DNA of 64,000 nucleotides from Planctomycetota bacterium (GTDB taxonomy: Bacteria > Planctomycetota > JACQVV01 > JASMLP01): NCBI GenBank assembly GCA_030748635.1, contig JASMLP010000160.1, positions 28,251 through 92,250 of the forward strand, in the 5' to 3' direction. The notes under the pieces were generated by a model. It was not told the DNA's origin, did no database searches, and was given only the letters and a program-made list of their open reading frames with translations. This document shows, one piece after another, positions 44,446 to 51,915 of this stretch. The position numbers and the translations under genes are program-made. Positions within the stretch are counted from its first letter, which is position 1. Each line of letters opens with the position of its first letter.

Positions 44446-44955
44446 CTAACATCTACCGAGTAATCGCCGCCACAAACGCCGCATCCGCCTCTGGGCCTTC
44501 GACCAGGAAGTCGGACGAGCTTTGACGAGCCACACACTCGATCCTTGATCATAATACCAAACAGTGTCCATGAACTCATGTATGAGAAGTACGCCACGCC
44601 CACGTTCAAGCAAAAGACTCTCGGGATCATTCACGTCCGGCACGTCTTCAGGGGTAAAACCCTCTCCCTCGTCCTGGATCATGATGCCCCAGCGCTCGGG
44701 GGAACTTCTCATGAAAATACTGACAATCTTGGCCTCATCTTCCCCGTTACCATGTTTGATGGCGTTGATGAGAGTCTCATCGAGCACCAACCTCATGGTC
44801 ATCTCTTCCTCCTGCTCGATCCATTCGTTGTCTAGGAGGTATTTGAGTATTTCCAGGATAAGAGGGGTTTTTCTTTCCAGTTGGCTCGGAATCTCCTTGC
44901 GATAGACCTCGTCCCCGAAGAGTTCAGGAGGTGTTTCGTGGATGGTCACCTTCAT
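44446..44955 (-). CDS. Anti-sigma regulatory factor / serine kinase (RsbW-like)
   Basis: The 169-residue protein has a GHKL ATPase fold: N-box RLVLDETLINAIKHGN, G1 MIQDEGEGFTPEDVP and G2 ERGRGVLLIHEFMDTVWY. In this family it binds a sigma factor and phosphorylates the STAS antagonist. The C-terminal 30 residues are basic (KAQRRMRRLWRRLL), an extension I do not recognise. The start overlaps the phosphatase gene's stop (ATGA), and the STAS gene follows. Confidence 0.9.
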   Translation of the reverse strand: MKVTIHETPPELFGDEVYRKEIPSQLERKTPLILEILKYLLDNEWIEQEEEMTMRLVLDETLINAIKHGNGEDEAKIVSIFMRSSPERWGIMIQDEGEGFTPEDVPDVNDPESLLLERGRGVLLIHEFMDTVWYYDQGSSVWLVKARPTSWSKAQRRMRRLWRRLLGRC

Positions 44956-46259
44956 GGCTTCGAACTCTCATCCGCGACGAAACGGCGCACAACCAGCACC
45001 GTCACATCATCCTGACGCATCTGCTGTCCGCAGAAAGATTCCATTTCTTCAAAAAGTTGGTCGACGATTTCCTGCGCCGACCGATCTTTCATCCGGAGAA
45101 TGATATCGCACATCCGCTCCTTGCCAAACGCTTCCTTGTCCTCATTGACCGCTTCCCATATACCGTCGGTCATCAGAACCAGAATATCTCCCTCGCCGAA
45201 GCTGATCTCTTCGACATCGAGACGGTACCCATCATCCTCGCTCACCCACCCCAAAGGCAATCCAGTAGAGTCCAGTGAACTGAATTCATTCTTGGCGTGG
45301 TGATAGTGAATTGGGGCGTCGTGTCCGGCACTCACATATCGAAATATCCCTTCCGAGTAATCGAGAGAACCGTGAAAAAGGGTCATGAACCGGCCATGGT
45401 GCAGATCATCTACCAGCAGATTGTTAAGACGCTTCACGACTTGTTCGACATCGGTCAAGGTAGAACGCAGCGCTCTCAAAGAGGCCCGAGCCGTTGCCAT
45501 GACAATCGCTGAACCGACTCCGTGCCCTGAAACATCACCGACGACCACTCCGAGACGATCGGGGTCTTCGGTGAAAAAGTCGAAATAATCGCCTCCCGTT
45601 TCATCACACGCCACGCAAGACGCCCCCACATCGTACCCGGACAGGTTGGGCGTTTTTCCAGGCAAGAGGTGGGCCTGAATCTCCCGCGCGATTCCTAAAG
45701 ATGCTTGAATCTTCTGTTTGTCCAGATAGTGCGCGGCTAGTTGATGGTTATCGATCGCCACAGCCGCCTGGATACTCAACGCTTCGAGAATCTCGATATC
45801 GTATCCATCAAAGGTCCCGCCGACCTTGTTCAGACACTGAATTACGCCAACGACTTTGTCTTCATGAGTAACCAACGGAACACAAAGTATCGTATGGGTT
45901 CGATATCCGGTTTTTTTATCGATCTCTGGATTAAATCGGGAATCATCGTACGCATTCTCGATATTGATCACCTCGCGTGTATTCGCAACAGAGCCTGCGA
46001 TACCCGCCCCCATGGGGAACCGAATTTCCTCTCCTTCCTCCCCTTCGGCGATCTTGCTATACAGTTCGGCCGTGGCATGATCGACCAGGAAGAGCGAGGA
46101 CCGATCCGCGCCAACCACTCGCGTCGCCGCAGCCAAAAGTAAATTGAGAAGCGCGTCGATATCTTTCTCAACCTGCAGTGCGCGAGTCGTCTCCAGCACA
46201 ATTCTGAGGTCGTCTATTCTTCTCGAATCATCAACTATCGGCACATGAGCACTCCGCAT
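44952..46259 (-). CDS. GAF-domain PP2C/SpoIIE-type phosphatase (RsbU-like)
   Basis: The 435-residue protein has a GAF domain at about residues 15-170 (VGADRSSLFLVDHATAELYS, FPMGAGIAGSVANTREVINI) and a SpoIIE-type PPM phosphatase domain at about 195-425. The latter shows CDETGGDYFDFF, GVVVGDVSGHGVGSAIVMATARA and DILVLMTDGIWEAVN, with metal-binding aspartates. It would dephosphorylate the STAS protein when a ligand or redox signal reaches the GAF domain, switching on the regulator. It heads a three-gene operon with four-base overlaps. Confidence 0.92.
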   Translation of the reverse strand: MRSAHVPIVDDSRRIDDLRIVLETTRALQVEKDIDALLNLLLAAATRVVGADRSSLFLVDHATAELYSKIAEGEEGEEIRFPMGAGIAGSVANTREVINIENAYDDSRFNPEIDKKTGYRTHTILCVPLVTHEDKVVGVIQCLNKVGGTFDGYDIEILEALSIQAAVAIDNHQLAAHYLDKQKIQASLGIAREIQAHLLPGKTPNLSGYDVGASCVACDETGGDYFDFFTEDPDRLGVVVGDVSGHGVGSAIVMATARASLRALRSTLTDVEQVVKRLNNLLVDDLHHGRFMTLFHGSLDYSEGIFRYVSAGHDAPIHYHHAKNEFSSLDSTGLPLGWVSEDDGYRLDVEEISFGEGDILVLMTDGIWEAVNEDKEAFGKERMCDIILRMKDRSAQEIVDQLFEEMESFCGQQMRQDDVTVLVVRRFVADESSKP

Positions 46260-46603
46260 ATCCTCGAGCCGGGCATTTCACCATCGAGTGGCAAAACCGC
46301 TAATGCCAGATAACCTTACAAAAATACAGGCGATGGGTACAGTCAAGAGGAAGATGGATTGTGGCTTTCCCTTCACCGCTTTCGATGAACACGAGCAAAA
46401 TTATTGGCTGAGGCGCCACTTGGACGAAACGGAACCTTGCCTGTTATTCATCATTCGGATCGAAATTTTCCGACCGGGGAATGGGTCGCTTCTCGACAGA
46501 AAAAGCACCGTCCAACGATTTGAATGGTCCTTCTCCAGACCTCGGATCCTCCTCCTGTTTCCACCGGACCGGAACTCCTTTCACAACCCCGCTCAGGATT
46601 CCG
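46260..46603. other. Gene-free stretch between RsbU-like and pdxJ genes
   Basis: About 340 bases without a supported gene. A plus-strand frame (46288-46632) exists, but its translation is low-complexity in its middle and matches no family, so I do not call it. No tRNA-like fold was noticed. The pdxJ promoter occupies the right end. Confidence 0.5.
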
Positions 46604-46633
46604 TTGGTTCCCCCCCCGTTTCGTCCGTATAAT
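46604..46633 (+). promoter_or_regulatory. Promoter of the pdxJ operon
   Basis: TTGGTT at 46604-46609 and TATAAT at 46628-46633 are 18 bases apart. Transcription would begin near 46640, giving only a few bases before the ATG at 46644, so the message is nearly leaderless. No Shine-Dalgarno is present there. Confidence 0.65.
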
Positions 46634-46643
46634 CCGAAATCTC

Positions 46644-47375
46644 ATGATCGAACTCGGGATCAATGTCGATCACATTGCGACAGTGCGCCAAGCTCGTCGC
46701 TCCGTGGAACCTGACCCAGTATGGGCCGCGGCCGTCGCCGAACTGGCGGGGGCGGATGGAATCACCGTCCATCTCCGCGAAGACCGCCGGCACATCCAAG
46801 ATCGAGATGTCCGCCTGCTTCGTGAAACCGTCCGCACCCGACTCAATCTCGAAATGGCCAATGTTCCGGAAATGGTCGAGATTGCCTGCGATATCGTCCC
46901 CGACCATGTGACCTTGGTTCCTGAAAAACGGGAGGAGGTCACCACCGAAGGTGGACTTTTGGTCGCGGGGAGGGAGTCTGATATTCGCCCCACGGCCGAA
47001 GCCTTACGCCAATCAGGCATTCGTCCCGCCCTTTTCATCGATCCGGTACCCGATCAAGTTCGCGCCTCTCTCGATGTCGGCGCGGTCGCGGTGGAATTCA
47101 ATACCGGAGAGTATTCCCTTGCCACCGACCAGGAAACCGTCGAGCTTTGCGTTCAGCAACTCCACGAATCGGCGGAACTAGCGGCCGAAATTGGTCTCGC
47201 TGTTCATGCGGGGCACGGCCTCGACACCCGCAATGTTTATCGTATTCTGACCCTTCCCCATCTGGCCGAACTCAACATCGGCCATTCGATTGTTGCTCGC
47301 GCACTTTTTTTCGGTTTCGAATCGGCAGTCCGGGAAATGAAGGAGATCCTCCTTCGCTACTCCACCACAGCCTGA
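46644..47375 (+). CDS. pdxJ: Pyridoxine 5'-phosphate synthase
   Basis: The 243-residue enzyme condenses 1-deoxyxylulose 5-phosphate with 3-amino-1-hydroxyacetone 1-phosphate in the last ring-forming step of vitamin B6 synthesis. Diagnostic features are IELGINVDHIATVRQARR at the N-terminus, DGITVHLREDRRHIQDRDV, LNLEMANVPEMV, VTLVPEKREEVTTEGGL, VEFNTGEYS and VHAGHGLDTRNV, ending with LNIGHSIVARALFFGFE. Start ATG 46644 sits ten bases after the -10 box. It heads an operon with dapA, a selenoprotein and a glycerate kinase. Confidence 0.95.
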   Translation: MIELGINVDHIATVRQARRSVEPDPVWAAAVAELAGADGITVHLREDRRHIQDRDVRLLRETVRTRLNLEMANVPEMVEIACDIVPDHVTLVPEKREEVTTEGGLLVAGRESDIRPTAEALRQSGIRPALFIDPVPDQVRASLDVGAVAVEFNTGEYSLATDQETVELCVQQLHESAELAAEIGLAVHAGHGLDTRNVYRILTLPHLAELNIGHSIVARALFFGFESAVREMKEILLRYSTTA

Positions 47376-47393
47376 TCTCAGGGAGTTCCGATC

Positions 47394-48296
47394 ATGTTCG
47401 AAGGTTGCCATGTCGCCACCATTACTCCGTTTCGCGAAGACCAGTCTGTCGACTACGACCGCTTGGCACAGTTCGTTGAGTCCTATGTTTCCTCAGGCAT
47501 CGCGGGGGTGGTCCCTTGCGGCACGACCGGGGAGAGTCCCACGCTATCGCACGATGAACACCAAGAGGTTATTCGCACAACCATTCAGGCGGCAGCCGGT
47601 CGCCTCAAGGTCATCGCGGGGACGGGATCCAATTCGACAAAAGAAGCAGTTGAGTTGACACAGTCGGCGGGTGCTGCCGGAGCGGACGCCGCTCTCGTCA
47701 TCACCCCCTATTACAACAAACCGACTCAGGAAGGCCTGTATCGTCATTTCTCCAAGATCCACGACGAATCCGAGATCCCACTGGTTCTTTACAATGTTCC
47801 CGGTCGAACGGGTACCCACCTGGCCATGGACACCTTCCTACGACTGGCCGAAAAGCCGCGTATTCTCGCGGTCAAGGAAGCCAGCGCCGATATCGATCTG
47901 GCATCAGAGATCGCCATGCAAACCGACCTTGAAGTCCTTTCGGGAGACGATTCACTGACGCTTCCGGTGCTCTCGATAGGAGGAGTCGGCGTGATCTCCG
48001 TAGTGGCCAACCTTTTCCCTGCAGCCATGCAAGAGTTGATTGATGCTTTCAGTTCCGGCCGCTTGAAAGATGCGCTGAATCTTCATCGCGCGCTATTTCC
48101 CATCTGTCGAGCGATGTTCTTGGAATCCAACCCGATACCGGTCAAGGCGGCCATGCGAATTCTCGGTCGAGATACGGGAACCGTTCGTCTCCCCCTTTCT
48201 CCTCTATCTGCGGAATTCGAAAAAGAATTGACTCGCCTGATCGAACCCTCACAAACCGAATCCCTGCCTCGTACTACATCGACAATCTCCTCTTGA
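47394..48296 (+). CDS. dapA: 4-hydroxy-tetrahydrodipicolinate synthase
   Basis: The 300-residue enzyme condenses pyruvate with aspartate semialdehyde, opening the lysine and diaminopimelate branch. Key motifs are VVPCGTTGESPTLSHDEH, ALVITPYYNKPTQEGLYRHF, LVLYNVPGRTGTHLAMDT (catalytic Tyr in LYNVPGRTG) and LAVKEASADI with the Schiff-base Lys, then LSGDDSLTLPVLSIGGVGVISV. Start ATG 47394 has GGGAG upstream. It lies 18 bases after pdxJ and 23 bases before the selenoprotein gene. Confidence 0.95.
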   Translation: MFEGCHVATITPFREDQSVDYDRLAQFVESYVSSGIAGVVPCGTTGESPTLSHDEHQEVIRTTIQAAAGRLKVIAGTGSNSTKEAVELTQSAGAAGADAALVITPYYNKPTQEGLYRHFSKIHDESEIPLVLYNVPGRTGTHLAMDTFLRLAEKPRILAVKEASADIDLASEIAMQTDLEVLSGDDSLTLPVLSIGGVGVISVVANLFPAAMQELIDAFSSGRLKDALNLHRALFPICRAMFLESNPIPVKAAMRILGRDTGTVRLPLSPLSAEFEKELTRLIEPSQTESLPRTTSTISS

Positions 48297-48319
48297 ATTC
48301 ATTTCGAACCAAATACGCC

Positions 48320-49057
48320 ATGAACCGCACTCTTCTGAGCCTAGCTCTTGCTTGCATCTACGCGCTCTCAATCCCCCTCTCTGCACAGGAGTTCGACCCG
48401 AAATCCGACCCCTACTCAGGGAAAACAGTACGTAGTCCTGCGGACGGGAACCGTCTCATTCGAAAACGGCAGGGAAATGTTCCCAAAGTCGGAGAACAAG
48501 CTCCGGAATTCGATCTGAACCGTGCCGACGGCTCTGGGAGCGTCCGTCTTTCCGATTACCGTAACAAGCAACCGGTCGTCCTGGTTTTCGGCAGTTACAC
48601 CTGAGGGCCTTTCCGAAAGGCGTCGGTCGACGTCCAGAAAGTCCACGCCCGTTTTGGCAAACGCGCCGCATTTCTCTTCATTTACCTACGAGAAGCTCAT
48701 CCCAGTGACGGATGGACCATGGGGCGATGGTCGACAATCAAAGATCCAACCACGTTCTCCGAACGATCCCAGACCGCGCGCATGTGCTCCGAAACGGTTC
48801 GATTCGGGTTTCCGACCCTCGTAGATTCGATGGACGATCGGACCGCGATTCGTTGGGCGGCCTGGCCGGAACGACTTTTCGTCATCGATCGAAAAGGGGT
48901 CGTGGTTTACGCCGGCGGGCAAGGCCCTTGGGATTTCTGGCCGACGGCTCGATATCGAAAAGTCAACCGCCGCAAGGGTCAAAATCGTGCCAGACCGGAC
49001 TTGAGCCTCGAGGAATTCCTGGAAACTTACCTTCACCCTGACCGGGATCATCGCTGA
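48320..49057 (+). CDS. Exported iodothyronine-deiodinase-like selenoprotein (UGA at codon 95)
   Basis: The 245-residue thioredoxin-fold protein has in-frame TGA 48602-48604 as selenocysteine 95. A signal peptide (LLSLALACIYALSIPLSAQ) precedes it. Around the TGA the frame reads VVLVFGSYT, U, GPFRKASVDVQKVHARF, then FLFIYLREAHPSDGW, TLVDSMDDR, WAAWPERLFVID and VVYAGGQGPWDFWP. These segments match the T4 deiodinase family, where animals have FGSCTUPPF, an EEAHPSDGW-like segment, ERLY and VYQGGRGP. Substrate is unknown; peroxide, a dehalogenation or a thiol are possible. A SECIS-like hairpin follows the TGA. The gene sits between dapA and glycerate kinase (eight-base gap). Naive callers would report two fragments. 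Confidence 0.93.
48619..48634 (+). promoter_or_regulatory. Bacterial SECIS hairpin of the deiodinase-like gene
   Basis: GGCGUC at 48619-48624 pairs with GACGUC at 48629-48634 around the loop GGUC, six pairs including one G-U. The loop begins 20 bases after the UGA. Loop sequence and distance match known SelB-binding bacterial SECIS elements. A second hairpin (GCCTTT-CCG-AAAGGC) lies just before it. Confidence 0.8.
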
Positions 49058-49065
49058 GTTCATTC

Positions 49066-50229
49066 GTGAAAATCGTCATTGCTCCCGACAGTTTCAAAGA
49101 ATCCCTCTCATCTCTCGAGGCGGCCCAAGCGATTGCGCGTGGCCTTCAAGAAGCCCTTTCCGATTGCGACGCAATGATCGTCCCCATTGCCGACGGTGGA
49201 GAAGGAACCGTCGACTCTGTTCTGTCAGCACGAAAAGGCGAATCGGTTCAGGTCGACGTACAAGGACCTCTTGGCGAAACCGTCGCGGCACGATACGGCC
49301 TGATCGAACAAGGTTCTACCGCCATCATCGAAATGGCCTCGGCTAGCGGGTTAGCGCTCATTCCACCGGAACACAGGAATCCTCTCAAAACCTCGACTTA
49401 CGGCACGGGTGAATTGATCCTTCATGCGTGCCGAAGAGGAGCTCGCCGAATTCTCCTGGGAATCGGAGGAAGTGCCACCGTCGATGGGGGCGCAGGATGT
49501 CTTCGCGCCCTCGGGCTTGTCCTGTACGATTCACAAGGCAATCCCTTGCCAGGCACCGGAGGATGTCTCGACTCTATCGATCGGATAGACCACCGTCTGA
49601 TTCCTCGCGAACTCTATGATACCCGGATCGAAGTCCTTTGCGACGTGAACAATCCTCTCCTGGGTGAAGAAGGCTCCGCGGCGATTTTTGGCCCTCAGAA
49701 AGGAGCTGACGAGCATTGTGTCTCCCTCCTCGAGAAGGGCCTCGCTCATTGGTCTCGACTTCTTCTGGATCTCACCGGCAAAGACCTGTCTGCCACTCCC
49801 GGTTCGGGCGCTTCCGGCGGCCTCGGGTACGGTTTATCCGCCCTGTTGGATGCCGCTTTAGTCCCTGGCTGTGAAACTCTCCTCTCTATCGCAGGGCTTT
49901 CCGAGGCGCTTTCTGGTGCGGACCTTGTGATCACCGGCGAAGGACGCCTGGATGCCACGAGCGCTCGAGGCAAGGTTGTTTCGGGGGTCGCCCACCTGGC
50001 CCAATCCTTCGAGATTCCAACGATCGCTCTTGCAGGCACACTCGGCCCCGGTCATGAAGCCCTATACTCCCAGGGAATCACCACCGCATTTTCCCTCGTA
50101 AACGGCCCGTGCGATCTCCGAGAAGCGATCCAGTCGTCGGATACCTGGTTAGAAAACCTGGCCTTTCGCGTTGGAAAACTCCTCGCGATTTGTCCCCCCC
50201 CCTCCTCCTGCGAAGACCCCTTTCGGTGA
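49066..50229 (+). CDS. Glycerate kinase
   Basis: The 387-residue enzyme starts at GTG 49066 with MKIVIAPDSFKESLSSLEAA, the signature start of the GarK/GlxK-type glycerate kinase family. Further motifs are PIADGGEGTVDSVL, SASGLALIPPEHRNPLKTST, GARRILLGIGGSATVDGG, PGSGASGGLGYGL and ADLVITGEGRLDATSARGK. It would phosphorylate glycerate with ATP to 2- or 3-phosphoglycerate. It ends the pdxJ-dapA-selenoprotein operon. Confidence 0.93.
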   Translation: MKIVIAPDSFKESLSSLEAAQAIARGLQEALSDCDAMIVPIADGGEGTVDSVLSARKGESVQVDVQGPLGETVAARYGLIEQGSTAIIEMASASGLALIPPEHRNPLKTSTYGTGELILHACRRGARRILLGIGGSATVDGGAGCLRALGLVLYDSQGNPLPGTGGCLDSIDRIDHRLIPRELYDTRIEVLCDVNNPLLGEEGSAAIFGPQKGADEHCVSLLEKGLAHWSRLLLDLTGKDLSATPGSGASGGLGYGLSALLDAALVPGCETLLSIAGLSEALSGADLVITGEGRLDATSARGKVVSGVAHLAQSFEIPTIALAGTLGPGHEALYSQGITTAFSLVNGPCDLREAIQSSDTWLENLAFRVGKLLAICPPPSSCEDPFR

Positions 50230-50455
50230 TTCGCTCGAACACTTGAACCGGGACCACACAATCACCTTAAATTATCGATCTCCCAAACTCTCGAAAATCA
50301 GCATTCTTGGAATTCTGGGTTCGGTCGATTTCTTTTAAGCTCCGCTCTTCCTACACTCTTTAATCATGCGACATTCGCCCATCGCCAACTTGACTCTGTC
50401 CCGGATCGCAAAGGACAATGGTCGATCATTTTGATCTCCCCGGGATAAACTATCC

Positions 50456-51913
50456 GTGTCATCACAAAAACCTGGATCTGACAAGAAGCTTCAGAAGCTC
50501 AAAAACCTGAGGAGTTTGCGAAAAAAACTCCGTTCCATGGCCCTGACGGACCGAATCCAACAGATGAAGCCTGGTTCCGGACTCGCTTCTCCTTTCTCGC
50601 GCCTGACCCAATTCCCCAAGAGTCAACTGGCCTCCATCTCGCTGCGTATCTGCATTTCGGCCCTTCTCATATTTGGGATTTTTGTTCTCGGCCAAGGCGT
50701 TTATTCCCACTTGCTGGGCATGCTGACTCCACCCCAGAAATCTCCCTATATCGTCCCTCGTATCGCCGTTCAGGTGCAAACGATGCAACGCGCCGACTAT
50801 CCGGAACGTTTGCGCGCCTACGGTCGGGCTCGATCCTTACGGTCTACCGTGGTTTCCAGCGAGATCACAGGCCAAGTTCTCTGGGTTTCGCCGCATTTGC
50901 AAGCAGGCGCGTCCATATTTGCAGGTGAATCCCTGGTGCGACTCGACGACAGAGTCCTCGTACAGGCCGTCCGAACCGCTTGCGCTAGTCTTGAAGAGAC
51001 CCGCGCAGCCTTGGGGCGCTTGGATACCGATGCGAAAGGACTGAAACAGCGAATCAAAGTGGCCCGTCTCGAACTCGAATCGGCGCAGAAAGAATACCGC
51101 CGGATCGACAACCTGGTCGAAAAAGGGGTTTTGTCTCCGAGCAAACTGGACCAGAGTCGGTTACAAGTCGGCCAGGGAGAGCGTTTGGTTCTTCAACTGG
51201 AATCCGACTTGGATGCCATGGATTGGGAACAGCGAAAAGTCAACGCCAAGGTCTCTTCCGCCGAGGCCGCCTTGGAAAAAACAGAGATCGACCTCTCACG
51301 AACGACCATCTTGGCGCCTTTTTCTGGCCGAGTTGAAAATCGAACCGTCCAGCGCGGAAGTCGGGTGGGCCCAGGCAGCCCCTTATTCCATATTCTGGAC
51401 CTACGAAAGATCGAGGTGCCAGTCGCGCTTCCGATGTCTCGTTATGGGCAAGTCACTTCCGATTCGACCGCCACGCTTCGCCTTCCCCGCTCCGAAAACA
51501 TCTTATGGAGTGGTCAAGTGGCGAGAATCTCCCCCTCCATCAATCCCGCCGACCTTACTTTCTGGGCGTATGTCGAGGTGGAAACCCCGAACAATGAGGC
51601 TCCTCCTCTTCCCCCGGGAGCATTTGTTGAAGCGGAGGTTTCTGGACGCACCCATCGCGGTGTGATCGCTGTGCCCCGTACCGCATTTGTCGGCGAATCT
51701 CTGTTTGTCGTCAAGCTGGACCCTGAGAATGGATCGCTGGGCGTTGTCCAGGAATTACGCCCACAAGTCTCGATCCGGCTGACCTCGGTAGCCTTAGTCG
51801 AGGATGGATTAGAAACGGGAGACATGATCGTCATCACCAATCTCGAACAGATCGCCCAAGGCAGCAAGGTTCAGATCGTTCAGTCCGCTTCCGATTCTGA
51901 AGAAACCCGCTGA
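50456..51913 (+). CDS. RND efflux periplasmic adaptor subunit
   Basis: The 485-residue HlyD-type adaptor starts at GTG 50456. A cytoplasmic N-terminus of about 65 residues precedes a membrane helix (ISALLIFGIFVLGQGVYSHLLGML). The adaptor core follows: QVQTMQRADYPERLRAYGRA, biotinyl-lipoyl half-motif TGQVLWVSPHLQAGASIFAGE, a coiled coil (about 170-270), TILAPFSGRVENRTVQRGSRV and a beta-barrel with AVPRTAFVGES. It would link the RND pump encoded two bases downstream to an outer-membrane channel (no TolC-like gene nearby). Confidence 0.92.
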   Translation: MSSQKPGSDKKLQKLKNLRSLRKKLRSMALTDRIQQMKPGSGLASPFSRLTQFPKSQLASISLRICISALLIFGIFVLGQGVYSHLLGMLTPPQKSPYIVPRIAVQVQTMQRADYPERLRAYGRARSLRSTVVSSEITGQVLWVSPHLQAGASIFAGESLVRLDDRVLVQAVRTACASLEETRAALGRLDTDAKGLKQRIKVARLELESAQKEYRRIDNLVEKGVLSPSKLDQSRLQVGQGERLVLQLESDLDAMDWEQRKVNAKVSSAEAALEKTEIDLSRTTILAPFSGRVENRTVQRGSRVGPGSPLFHILDLRKIEVPVALPMSRYGQVTSDSTATLRLPRSENILWSGQVARISPSINPADLTFWAYVEVETPNNEAPPLPPGAFVEAEVSGRTHRGVIAVPRTAFVGESLFVVKLDPENGSLGVVQELRPQVSIRLTSVALVEDGLETGDMIVITNLEQIAQGSKVQIVQSASDSEETR

Positions 51914-51915
51914 CC

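Noticed and set aside
46288..46632. Possible 114-residue gene before pdxJ
   Set aside because: No family features or Shine-Dalgarno, and the pdxJ promoter lies inside it.
48320..49057. Nonsense-mutated pseudogene in the dapA operon
   Set aside because: The TGA sits at the family's selenocysteine site, the rest is intact, and a SECIS-like hairpin follows; selD in the same window shows Sec use.
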